From contig JAEOSY010000216.1 of the NCBI GenBank assembly GCA_016840125.1, positions 1 through 8,629 of the forward strand: a DNA stretch of 8,629 bases. Reading direction: 5' to 3'. The position numbers and the translations under genes were made by a program. Below, in pieces: positions 1-7,582 of the stretch; within the stretch, counting starts at the first letter, position 1, and each line of letters starts with the position of its first letter. The stretch is from Candidatus Helarchaeota archaeon (GTDB taxonomy: Archaea > Asgardarchaeota > Lokiarchaeia > Helarchaeales > HEL-GB-A). The notes under the pieces are model-generated. The model saw nothing but the letters and a program-made list of their open reading frames with translations, had not been told where the DNA came from and did no database searches.

Positions 1-1937
1 AGAATATCGCAAACCAGAAGGAACTTACCGAAAAAAGATTAATAGAGGAACAAAACGAACTGGCCACAAACCTTGCCAGACAATTTCAAAAGCGACTATA
101 TGAATATGCAGTCACCTTCTTTAAAATCACCGATAGTTTAAATACAAAACTCCCTTCAAGTATTTCTATTCTGGATTCACTAGAATATGTCGCCCAAGTA
201 TTTATAGTTGATAATCAAGGCCAATTTATTTGGCCCTATTATCTACACGATTCACAAATCAGACGATCCCCTTCTTTATCTCAGAAATTTTTAAACGCGT
301 TTGCAAAAGCAGAAAAACTGGAATTCAGCAAGGCAGATCTTAGAGGAGCATCACAGGCATACAATAGTACTTTTAAAGTAGCCAAAAGCCAGGCTGAACA
401 AGCCGCAGCTATAAACGGACTTGCCCGGGTATTGACTAAAAGAGGGTTTAAAAGACAGGCCCAAAACCATTATAGGCTCTTAGCCGAACAGTATGGTCCT
501 GAAATCGACAATGCAGGAATACCCTTTGCTTATTATTCCCTGCATCAATTAATTCGCGCAGAAATTTTTCCGCCTGATGATACAACTTACCAGGATATTG
601 AATTTATTCTTTCATATTTAAATAGTGGTAATATACCCCTTAGCGATCATGTAGATTTATTAATGAAGGAATTGTCACAATGGAACGCAACGCAAGACTT
701 TCTTGAGCAGCAGTCAAAAAATGAGATAATTCAGCTCACCAACTCAATTCGAGATAAATTAAATTTTACAATCCGAGAAGGAAATTTAATAAAACAATAC
801 ATTTCAGGAACTTTGAATCCCACACCCTGGTTCGTTGCGGAAAATTTTGAGGCAATTACTGGGAATTTAGAAGCTCAACCCGTATTACTTTTAACCAAAT
901 CACCTTCAAAATCTTCTACATTGGTAGGATTTAAAGTAAATTTAGATACTCTGAAGAATCAAATAATATCTACCGTGAGCCAATCTGAGACCGAGTTTGA
1001 AATGGAAGTAGATATGATGTCGAGAGAGCGAATCACTAAAATAGATATCACACCATTCAACATGGTCAAAGAATTAAGTCCATTGGTACCTTCCTGGCAA
1101 ATATCTATTAAGCCTAAAAGCATAGAAATCATAAATAATTATATTTCAACGAGGCGCTGGATTTATAGTATTGCTCTAACCTTTCTGATCGCTGGAATGT
1201 TTTTCGGTGTTATTCTTGTCTTGCGAGATATGTCTCGGGAAAGAAGAATAGCCCAATTAAGAACCGATTTTGTATCCAATGTTACTCATGAACTTAAAAC
1301 CCCCTTAACATCGATCCGTATGTTTGCCGAAACGATGCATCTGGGTCGCATTAAGAAAAAAAATGAAAGACAGGAATATTTATCGATAATCGTCAACGAA
1401 ACAGAACGTCTAACGCGACTCATTAATAATGTATTGGATTTTTCAAAAATTGAGAAAAATAAAAAAGAGTATCATTTCGAATCCATTGACCTTAGCGATG
1501 TTGTGCAATCTGCAGTAAGTTCTATGCAATACTGGATGAATGAACAAGGATTTAAGCTAGAATCCGAAATTGAAGCGAATGTTAAAACAAAAGCGGATGG
1601 GGATGCTATCGAACAGGCAGTGTTAAATCTTTTGAGTAATGCGATGAAATATTTTTTTGAGCGCAAAGAAATTAAGCTGCGCTTATGGACAGAAAATCAG
1701 TCAATTTACATTCAGGTTGAGGATAAGGGAATCGGTATACCTGAATCCAAACAAAATCGTATTTTCGATAAATATTATCGGGCCCATGTTGGTCATGAGA
1801 AGGATAAAGGAGGTGCCGGCCTGGGTTTGACAGTACTCAAACATATCGTCGATGCGCACCGGGGAAAAATCGAACTGGAAAGCAAAGTTAACCAGGGCAG
1901 CATGTTTACTATCATCTTACCCCTCGTTCCTAACTAA
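1..1937 (+). CDS. Sensor histidine kinase A with extracytoplasmic TPR-like region (5' partial)
   Basis: This membrane sensor kinase should autophosphorylate on His and pass phosphate to the regulator 24 bases downstream. The frame is open from base 3, giving 644 visible residues. Alignment with kinase B suggests only about 35-45 N-terminal residues, including the first membrane helix, are missing; the first ATG/TTG-type starts inside the window are not real starts. Seen in order: a coiled-coil-like stretch, a helical TPR-like region (from AEKLEF, about base 309), a possible Cache/PAS-like segment (VGFKVNLD), membrane helix 2 (about 1158-1230), and the HisKA H-box VTHELKTP with its His codon at 1287-1289. 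The HATPase N-box is LLSNAMKY (Asn at 1638), the G1 box is DKGIGIP (Asp at 1722), and the G2 box is GGAGLGLT. All catalytic motifs are intact. The stimulus is unknown. Confidence 0.93.
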   Translation, partial: NIANQKELTEKRLIEEQNELATNLARQFQKRLYEYAVTFFKITDSLNTKLPSSISILDSLEYVAQVFIVDNQGQFIWPYYLHDSQIRRSPSLSQKFLNAFAKAEKLEFSKADLRGASQAYNSTFKVAKSQAEQAAAINGLARVLTKRGFKRQAQNHYRLLAEQYGPEIDNAGIPFAYYSLHQLIRAEIFPPDDTTYQDIEFILSYLNSGNIPLSDHVDLLMKELSQWNATQDFLEQQSKNEIIQLTNSIRDKLNFTIREGNLIKQYISGTLNPTPWFVAENFEAITGNLEAQPVLLLTKSPSKSSTLVGFKVNLDTLKNQIISTVSQSETEFEMEVDMMSRERITKIDITPFNMVKELSPLVPSWQISIKPKSIEIINNYISTRRWIYSIALTFLIAGMFFGVILVLRDMSRERRIAQLRTDFVSNVTHELKTPLTSIRMFAETMHLGRIKKKNERQEYLSIIVNETERLTRLINNVLDFSKIEKNKKEYHFESIDLSDVVQSAVSSMQYWMNEQGFKLESEIEANVKTKADGDAIEQAVLNLLSNAMKYFFERKEIKLRLWTENQSIYIQVEDKGIGIPESKQNRIFDKYYRAHVGHEKDKGGAGLGLTVLKHIVDAHRGKIELESKVNQGSMFTIILPLVPN

Positions 1938-1942
1938 TATGC

Positions 1943-1965
1943 AGGAGGAAATGCCAATGGGGTGA
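1943..1965 (+). promoter_or_regulatory. Shine-Dalgarno and overlapping minicistron at the response regulator A start
   Basis: A strong AGGAGG (1943-1948) lies 13 bases before the GTG start at 1962, which is rather far. It is ideally spaced (8 bases) from ATG 1957, which opens only ATG-GGG-TGA. ATG 1951 is in the same frame and reads MPMG before the same TGA. That stop (1963-1965) overlaps the GTG, so ribosomes finishing the minicistron could restart on the GTG. Alternatively the G run 1959-1962 is one base short in this sequence; with one extra G the protein would start MGVKTILVVED from ATG 1957. Confidence 0.55.
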
Positions 1966-2642
1966 AAACGATTTTAGTAGTTGAAGATGATGTTAGCATT
2001 TTACGCGGATTGTATGATAATCTAAAATTTGAAGGTTATAAAATTCTATCTGCCAGTGAAGGATATGAAGGATTAAGGCTAGCACTGGAAGAGTCGCCTG
2101 ATATGCTTATTTTGGATATCATGTTACCGGGATTGAATGGCTATGATATTTGTCGCCAGGTTAAGGATAAAAAACCAGAGATTCCGATTATTATGCTTAC
2201 CGCTCGGGGCAAAGAAGTAGACAAAATTGCCGGCCTGGATTTAGGCGCTGACGATTATGTAACAAAGCCGTTCAGTTTACCCGAGCTTTTGGCCAGAATC
2301 AGGGCCGTATTTCGCCGCTATCGCAAAAAAGAGACTGACAAAAATAGACATTCCTTTGGAAATGTTGTTCTAGATTTCAAGAAATACCAGGCGTTTGTTG
2401 GTAAAAAAGAAGTAAAACTAGGCGCTAGGGAATTTGCCATTATAAAATATTTGGTGGAACATGCCGAAGAAGTGGTTCATCGCCATGATTTATTGGACGA
2501 AGTTTGGGGTTACGATTCCGAACCCACGACGCGCACGGTTGATAATTATATTCTTGATCTGCGTAAGAAATTGGAAGTCAATCCTTCAAATCCAAAACAC
2601 ATCATAAGTATAAGGGGGGTTGGTTACAAATTTATCCCATAA
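1962..2642 (+). CDS. OmpR/PhoB-family response regulator A
   Basis: This is a 226-aa cytoplasmic transcription factor, probably phosphorylated by kinase A just upstream (24-base gap). The receiver domain covers about residues 1-120: acidic pair D9/D10, phospho-acceptor D52 (in LILDIMLP), switch T80 and K102 (in TKPFS). The winged-helix Trans_Reg_C domain covers about 130-226, with the recognition-helix region TRTVDNYILDLRKKL and the usual GVGYKF end. The GTG start is chosen because it gives the standard N-terminus MKTILVVEDD and exactly the length of regulator B. The start context is odd (see the minicistron entry). It is likely co-transcribed with kinase A. The regulon is not shown by sequence, but phased direct repeats begin at its stop codon. 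Confidence 0.96.
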   Translation: MKTILVVEDDVSILRGLYDNLKFEGYKILSASEGYEGLRLALEESPDMLILDIMLPGLNGYDICRQVKDKKPEIPIIMLTARGKEVDKIAGLDLGADDYVTKPFSLPELLARIRAVFRRYRKKETDKNRHSFGNVVLDFKKYQAFVGKKEVKLGAREFAIIKYLVEHAEEVVHRHDLLDEVWGYDSEPTTRTVDNYILDLRKKLEVNPSNPKHIISIRGVGYKFIP

Positions 2643-2691
2643 TGACAATTTTATGACACACTTTTTACCTAAATCAAACCTAAGCATGACA
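2642..2691 (+). promoter_or_regulatory. Phased ATGACA direct repeats, Pho-box-like, candidate regulator binding site
   Basis: ATGACA occurs at 2642-2647 and 2653-2658 (11-bp period) and again at 2686-2691, which is 33 bp, or three periods, further on. Read on the minus strand the first pair is TGTCATAAAATTGTCAT, very close to the PhoB box pattern TGTCAT-N5-TGTCAT. Tandem direct repeats of about 11 bp are the typical target of OmpR/PhoB-family dimers, and such a regulator is encoded immediately upstream. Which regulator binds, and which promoter is controlled, is inference. The first copy overlaps the last base of the regulator A stop codon. Confidence 0.5.
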
Positions 2692-2723
2692 CTGGGAGCT
2701 GATGATATTAGTATCTTCTCTTC

Positions 2724-3028
2724 AACCACAGAAACCACAGAGAATCACTCTGTGAACTCTTAAAGACTATTTATTTAAAGATAGTATTGAGAAAATAGGA
2801 TCTTCTGCCTTAGAAATTCCTCCTTAACGTGGGCGAGTTCTATGATATTGTTCAGTTGTGAATATATCTGAGGGCAGAGAATATTAGAGTTGAATCTGAA
2901 ATCAATTTAATGTTGGAGATAAAAAGATAGATTTATGGGAGTGATTTTTGGGAGATCACAGAGAAAGCTAAAGAATAAACTCTTTAAGTCAATAAATATA
3001 AAATACTCACTCTGTGGGCTCTGTGGTT
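2724..3028. repeat. Gene-free ~305-bp element bounded by 19-bp inverted repeats (MITE-like)
   Basis: The left end AACCACAGAAACCACAGAG (2724-2742) and right end CTCTGTGGGCTCTGTGGTT (3010-3028) are inverted repeats matching at 17 of 19 positions. Inside them is a second inverted pair, CTTAAAGA (2759-2766) and TCTTTAAG (2981-2988), at similar distances from each end. The left end also folds alone, CACAGAG-AATCA-CTCTGTG (2736-2754). TCACTCTGTG is directly repeated (2745-2754, 3007-3016), and CACAGAGAA recurs at 2957-2965. No coding region is visible between 2643 and 3054. A 7-bp ATATTAG flanks the element loosely (2705-2711, 3036-3042) but is too AT-rich and too far from the ends to be a convincing target duplication. 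It may be a non-autonomous transposon remnant or an intergenic repeat; it separates the phased repeats from the next gene. Confidence 0.55.
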
Positions 3029-3054
3029 ATTTTTCATATTAGGAGGACAGTAAA

Positions 3055-5145
3055 ATGATTTCAGCTAAGTTTTCTATCTTCTGTTTAGTACTAATAGTAT
3101 TAGTATTTATTGTACCATTGTATTCACAAACTCCTGCTCAACTTTTCCAACAAGCCCTGCTCAAAGAAAACGGCGAGGGAGATTTAAAATCAGCAATAGC
3201 TTTATACCAACAACTCGTTTCAGACGAAACCGCAGATCGATCTTTGCGTGCGAAAGCACAATTACATATTGGTATTTGCAAAGAGAAGTTAGGCTTTCAA
3301 GATGCCCTTGAATCATTCCAGAAGGTAATTACTAAATATCCGGAACAGAAAATTGAAGTAGCTTTGGCAAGAGAAAAAATATCAAGACTTACTACAATTT
3401 TAAAGGAAGAAAAAGCAGGTAGGATCAAACCGAAATTTACGAAAATAAAAATACCTATAAAACCAAATAATGGGATGTTATCGCAAGACGGAAAAAATTT
3501 AGTATTTATTTCTGAAGAAGATATCTGGTCAGTCCCAATTCAGGGCAATGTGGAAACAGATTTAGCCGGTATCCCCGTTAGACTTACCAAAAATGTAAAG
3601 GCATGGACAACATGGTTTAATGATGGATTGACCTTATCTGCTCATGGCAAACTTATTGCCTTTAATGCATTAAATGACAAATCAGGTAATAATGAAATAT
3701 TTACTATTCCTGTTATTGGAGGTAAACCTACGAAGGTAATAGAAAGAAAAAAGGATTCTAATAAAAGTTATTTAATAAATTTATCTCCAGATGGTAATAA
3801 AATGGCATATACAATCAATCCCAAAAAACGTCACCAAATAAAAATAAAATCTTTAATAGATCCTACAAACGAAATAACTATCGGTGATGGTATAGATGCA
3901 AATCACATACTTCCTGCCTTTTCACCAGATGGCAAATTGATTGCATTTGTAAAAGCTTTTCGGGATAAAGATGAAAAAATCCACGCAGATATATGGATAA
4001 TGCCCAGCAGTGGAGGAGAAGCAATCCAAGTTACGTATTTACCGATTCCCGTAAGAAGCCCTATTTGGTCACCTGATGGAAGTATGATCGCATTTTTGAG
4101 TCTACCTTATGCAGGGATAGACTCGAACGAATTATGGATAGTTCCTGTTTCATCGAAGGGAGAATCTTCTGGAGAACTCGTAAAAATTGATCTACCTTTA
4201 TTAACATACGGCCACCTCGCTGGATGGACTAGTGATGACAAAATTGGATTATTTTTAAACGAACCCAATTTTGGTGCAATCTATACTGTGCCTGCAACAG
4301 GAGGCAAGGCTGCACGAATTACAAAAAATTTAAAAAATGATTGGGATCCAGAGTGGTCATCAGATGGAACACGAATTTACCATTATAATTGGGAGGAAAA
4401 ACCTGACAAGAGCTTTGATAAATATATAGCTTCAATCCCCGCTGAAGGAGGACAAATGGAAAAAATACTTCTTCAGGGCGCAGATTGGTATCCTCCTGGT
4501 GGGGGAAATGTTGTTTCTCCGGATGGTAAAACATTAGTTACGGGAGGCATAAATATATGGACGATTCCTTTAGACGGCAGCAAACCCTCCAATATTACTA
4601 ACACTAAAGAACCAACCCAAAATCGCTATCCAGTTTGGTCTCCGGACGGAAAACATATTGCTTTTATTCGCTATAATGAATTAGCAAAGAATGATTATTA
4701 TTTTAGCATAAACACCATCCCTGTAATTGGGGGGAAAGACAAGGAGCTCGCCACTAGGAGAGACAGTGTTATGTATGCTTCGATCGCCTGGTCACCTGAT
4801 GGTAGGTACATTGCTTACATAACAACAAATAAAGTAATAAAATTGCTTGCATTAAAAGATGGAAAGAAAATTAGTCTTCTTAAAGTTAATAACATAAGCC
4901 GCTTTAGTGAATTAACATGGTCTCCGGATAGCAAACATCTTGCATATACTACAGGGAGGCATATCTGGATCTTTGACCTTACCAACAGAAGTAAAAGAGA
5001 GTTGAAAACAGGATTAGACTCAGAACTTACTTTCGGTAAAATTGCATGGTCTCCTGACGGGAAAAAATTTGTGTTTACAGCTAGAAAAGGCGGAGAACCG
5101 GAATTTTGGTTAATGGAAAATTTCTTACATTTGGTGAAAAATTGA
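3055..5145 (+). CDS. Secreted TPR plus TolB/PD40-type beta-propeller protein
   Basis: This is an exported 696-aa protein of unknown exact role. An N-terminal signal peptide (hydrophobic residues about 7-23, likely cleavage after LYS-25, before QTP) directs it across the inner membrane. Residues about 28-110 form TPR-like helices (AIALYQQLV, AKAQLHIGICKEKLG, ALESFQKVI). From residue about 141 to the end there are 12 recognisable propeller motifs of the form (W/L/F)SPDGK-hydrophobic-(A/V)(F/Y), near residues 143, 194, 243, 289, 338, 391, 434, 487, 528, 579, 622 and 665. Twelve would fit two six-bladed TolB-like propellers, but the blade count is an inference. No peptidase catalytic domain follows. 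AGGAGG at 3041-3046 is 8 bases before the ATG, supporting the start. The following partial gene at 8385 has a similar N-terminus. Propellers of this kind usually bind proteins or ligands. Confidence 0.93.
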   Translation: MISAKFSIFCLVLIVLVFIVPLYSQTPAQLFQQALLKENGEGDLKSAIALYQQLVSDETADRSLRAKAQLHIGICKEKLGFQDALESFQKVITKYPEQKIEVALAREKISRLTTILKEEKAGRIKPKFTKIKIPIKPNNGMLSQDGKNLVFISEEDIWSVPIQGNVETDLAGIPVRLTKNVKAWTTWFNDGLTLSAHGKLIAFNALNDKSGNNEIFTIPVIGGKPTKVIERKKDSNKSYLINLSPDGNKMAYTINPKKRHQIKIKSLIDPTNEITIGDGIDANHILPAFSPDGKLIAFVKAFRDKDEKIHADIWIMPSSGGEAIQVTYLPIPVRSPIWSPDGSMIAFLSLPYAGIDSNELWIVPVSSKGESSGELVKIDLPLLTYGHLAGWTSDDKIGLFLNEPNFGAIYTVPATGGKAARITKNLKNDWDPEWSSDGTRIYHYNWEEKPDKSFDKYIASIPAEGGQMEKILLQGADWYPPGGGNVVSPDGKTLVTGGINIWTIPLDGSKPSNITNTKEPTQNRYPVWSPDGKHIAFIRYNELAKNDYYFSINTIPVIGGKDKELATRRDSVMYASIAWSPDGRYIAYITTNKVIKLLALKDGKKISLLKVNNISRFSELTWSPDSKHLAYTTGRHIWIFDLTNRSKRELKTGLDSELTFGKIAWSPDGKKFVFTARKGGEPEFWLMENFLHLVKN

Positions 5146-5424
5146 GTATTGGAATATAATTAGGCGATATTCTAATTCTGGATAATTGATAATTTAAGAG
5201 GGAGAAAATTTTTATTATAGAAACAATACTATAAATAGTGGAAAATTACCTTTGTGATTAACGAACCAGGTGATATAGAACATATCAGGCCGTAAATTTT
5301 AAAACTTTCTGTTTCATATTACAACCTCATTTCCCGATCATTGCTTGGGATTATATTTCATAGATTTTACATCTTTTTACAATTGCTTATAGTCTTTTGA
5401 CCTCAGAGTTTATATATTTATAGT
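5146..5424. other. AT-rich intergenic region between propeller gene and kinase B
   Basis: No gene is visible. It holds short inverted repeats: AATTAG/CTAATT (5158-5163, 5172-5177), starting 13 bases after the propeller stop codon; TTATAG/CTATAA (5215-5220, 5229-5234); and TGATAT-AGAAC-ATATCA (5271-5287). None is followed by a clear T-tract, so no intrinsic terminator is called. The last ~70 bases carry the phased TTTACA array listed separately. Confidence 0.6.
5356..5401 (+). promoter_or_regulatory. 10-bp-phased TTTACA direct-repeat array upstream of kinase B
   Basis: TTTCAT (5356), TTTACA (5366), TTTACA (5376), CTTATA (5386) and TTTGAC (5396) all begin exactly 10 bases apart. The two perfect copies give TTTAC-N5-TTTAC, the reverse complement of the GTAAA-N5-GTAAA pattern of CpxR-type sites, and the general layout expected for OmpR/PhoB-family regulators. 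The array ends 23 bases before the kinase B start. Regulator A, regulator B or neither could bind it. In an AT-rich intergenic region, phased T-runs may also simply reflect curved DNA. Confidence 0.45.
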
Positions 5425-7527
5425 ATGATAAACTCTCTTAAGCATATCAGCTCTAAGACGAAGATTCTCTTCATTGTTTTTATTTTGATTTTGCTTCCCA
5501 GTGCCATGCTCAGCTATCTTGGCCTCCAGTCGATCGATCAAAAGGCAGAAAACCTCAAGACCAAGTACCTCGGTACGATTAGCTTGGTGCGTGACAAGCT
5601 GGAACGCGAAATAATCCAACTGGAAGAGAATTTCCGCAACAGTCTCATCGAATTATTCCCCAAACTTGATAGAGATGCTGAACTAAAAAACTGGCTCAGG
5701 ACTGTAGAATCAGACAACCCCGCACTCAAATATCCATTCCTGGTCAATGCTGATGGAGGTTTGATCTCTACCTCCGTTTCGCTGGGATGGATGAAATCGA
5801 GAAAAATCCAGACTTTTAGAAATCAACAGACATCAGCCAATTTTAATATGGCAGAAAAGGCCGAGTTTATTAAGAAAGACGTTGTAGATGCAATAGAGCT
5901 TTACAAAAAGGCACTATCATTTAAAACATCTTCTCAGGAGCGTGTTCTACTTTTGTCCAGGATTGGACGATGCTATTTTAAAATGGATAAATATAAAGAA
6001 GGAATTACCGAATACAAGAAGATCCTGGAGTCGGTATACGAAGAAGTAACCATCGGAAAAGTCCCGGCATCGACAGTTGCCCTGTCTCAAATTGCCGATG
6101 GCTATGCGGCCTTGAATGCTAGTAAAGAACGATATAACGTCATGCTCGAACTCTATCAACAACTACTTGACCATCCATGGGATCTATCCGGAGGGGATTA
6201 TCTCTACTATCTAAAAGCTGCAAGTACGAGAGTTCAAAGTTTTGATCCACGGAGTTCCAACATCAATTCTGCTGCAAGGAACATTGGGGAATTGGTGAAT
6301 CGGGAAAGCGAGTTGCTCGAGCAAACTCGCTTTATTAAGTTCATTCATAAAAATAGTATCCCTGAAATAGAGTCTAAGCTCAAGAGTAGATCATTTACTG
6401 AATTACAACCGCAACACATCTCGTTTCAAGAAAATAATTCGATGCTTCAACTTGGCTACTTTAAACTACCACCCACATTTCAACAGTCTCTATTGCTAGC
6501 ATTGGGTTATCGGATTGAAAATGAGTATATCCTTTCCAAGGTGTTTCCGGAAATTTTGACTAGCGTAGACCTGGGAAGAGATGTGTTTGTAGGGATTCTT
6601 GACGAAGAGGACAGCTTGCTTTATCCCCGGCAGGATGGACCTGTAGCAAAGTACCTTGTATCTGAAAATTTCACTCAACTCTTTGTTACCTGGAAGGTGG
6701 CACTGTTCGACCGGGATGGAAAATCTATCGAGCAACTTGTAGGACGAGAGAGGCAACTCTATCTGACACTTTTCATCGGAATCATTGTGGTCATGCTGAT
6801 AGGAATTATTTTTACTGTGCGTGCCGTAATTCATGAGTCGGAGGTCTCACGCATCAAATCAGAGTTTGTCTCTAATGTCTCACACGAGCTCAAGACACCT
6901 TTATCACTGATCCGCATGTTTGGTGAAACCCTGGAGACGGGAATCGTTACCGATGAGAGAAAGCGACGGGAATTTTACAGTATCATCCGCAAAGAAAGTG
7001 AACGGCTGACGCATCTGATCAACAATGTGCTTGATTTTTCCAGGATGGATACGGGAGTCAAAGAATACAACTTCGAACAAGCCGATCTCGTTGAGGTAGT
7101 ACGCAGCTCATTGGAGGCGTATAAATTCCATATTAGAGACTTAGGATTTGAAATTGAAAGTAAACTGTCCGGTAAATTAGTGCTGCCTAAGATTGACAAG
7201 GATGCCATCTCGCAGGTTCTGCTTAACCTGCTCAGCAATGCTGTGAAGTATTCTCAAGACAGGAAATATATTGCTGTCGAGGTTCACAAGAATTCAACTT
7301 CGGCTCTACTCTCGGTTACCGATCACGGTGTGGGGATTTCGAAAGGGGAGCTGAAAAAAATATTTGACAAATTCTATCGCGTGTCAACTTCCGAGGTAAA
7401 GGAAACAAGAGGTAGCGGATTAGGATTAACTCTAGCAAATCACATAATTGAGGCACACGGTGGGACGATTGAAGTTGAGAGTGAGGTCGGCCAAGGCAGC
7501 ACATTTACCATCAAAATACCCCTGTAG
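5425..7527 (+). CDS. Sensor histidine kinase B with extracytoplasmic TPR-like region (complete)
   Basis: This is a 700-aa membrane sensor kinase, a paralogue of kinase A along its visible length. Membrane helix 1 lies at about residues 14-34 and helix 2 at about 447-469, leaving an external region of about 410 residues. That region includes a coiled-coil-like start, TPR-like helices (about 142-250: AIELYKKAL, LLSRIGRCYFKMDKYKEGI) and a possible Cache/PAS-like segment (LGYRIENEYILSK to FVGILDEED). The kinase core is intact: H-box VSHELKTP with H487, N-box LLSNAVKY with N605, G1 DHGVGIS with D633, and G2 GSGLGLT at 663-669. The ATG at 5425 is the only start that keeps membrane helix 1, yet no Shine-Dalgarno is seen before it. 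Regulator B, 55 bases downstream, is the likely partner. The ligand is unknown. Confidence 0.95.
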   Translation: MINSLKHISSKTKILFIVFILILLPSAMLSYLGLQSIDQKAENLKTKYLGTISLVRDKLEREIIQLEENFRNSLIELFPKLDRDAELKNWLRTVESDNPALKYPFLVNADGGLISTSVSLGWMKSRKIQTFRNQQTSANFNMAEKAEFIKKDVVDAIELYKKALSFKTSSQERVLLLSRIGRCYFKMDKYKEGITEYKKILESVYEEVTIGKVPASTVALSQIADGYAALNASKERYNVMLELYQQLLDHPWDLSGGDYLYYLKAASTRVQSFDPRSSNINSAARNIGELVNRESELLEQTRFIKFIHKNSIPEIESKLKSRSFTELQPQHISFQENNSMLQLGYFKLPPTFQQSLLLALGYRIENEYILSKVFPEILTSVDLGRDVFVGILDEEDSLLYPRQDGPVAKYLVSENFTQLFVTWKVALFDRDGKSIEQLVGRERQLYLTLFIGIIVVMLIGIIFTVRAVIHESEVSRIKSEFVSNVSHELKTPLSLIRMFGETLETGIVTDERKRREFYSIIRKESERLTHLINNVLDFSRMDTGVKEYNFEQADLVEVVRSSLEAYKFHIRDLGFEIESKLSGKLVLPKIDKDAISQVLLNLLSNAVKYSQDRKYIAVEVHKNSTSALLSVTDHGVGISKGELKKIFDKFYRVSTSEVKETRGSGLGLTLANHIIEAHGGTIEVESEVGQGSTFTIKIPL

Positions 7528-7547
7528 GGGCGGTGCGCGCGCCGCCC
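7519..7547 (+). repeat. GC-rich hairpin abutting the kinase B stop codon
   Basis: GGGCGG (7528-7533) pairs with CCGCCC (7542-7547), with a further G-T pair inside, directly after the TAG stop at 7525-7527. A competing hairpin, CCCC-TGTA-GGGG (7519-7530), would use the same G residues and place the stop codon partly in its loop. The element is far richer in GC than its surroundings. There is no T-tract after it, so it is not a standard terminator. It may be a REP-like dispersed repeat or an RNA structure affecting the kinase/regulator ratio; the sequence does not decide between these. Confidence 0.6.
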
Positions 7548-7582
7548 TCAAAGGTATTTCTGTAATAATTGGAATGAACAAT

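Noticed and set aside
432..1937. A start codon for kinase A at TTG 432
   Set aside because: The frame is open without a stop back to base 3, and the upstream translation aligns with the sensor region of kinase B, so this is an internal codon.
2705..3042. ATATTAG as a target-site duplication around the inverted-repeat element
   Set aside because: The copies are 12 and 7 bases away from the repeat ends and are AT-rich in an AT-rich region, so chance is likely.
5397..5424. Promoter TTGACC - 16 bp - TATAGT before kinase B
   Set aside because: The -10 would touch the ATG, placing transcription start inside the gene; this would lose membrane helix 1.
7528..7547. Intrinsic terminator between kinase B and regulator B
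   Set aside because: The stem is strong but is followed by TCAAAGG rather than a T-tract, and it would split a kinase/regulator pair.
7448..7582. Longer N-terminus for regulator B starting inside kinase B
   Set aside because: The extra residues are translated from kinase coding sequence and the hairpin in another frame; ATG 7583 gives the standard receiver start and the same length as regulator A.
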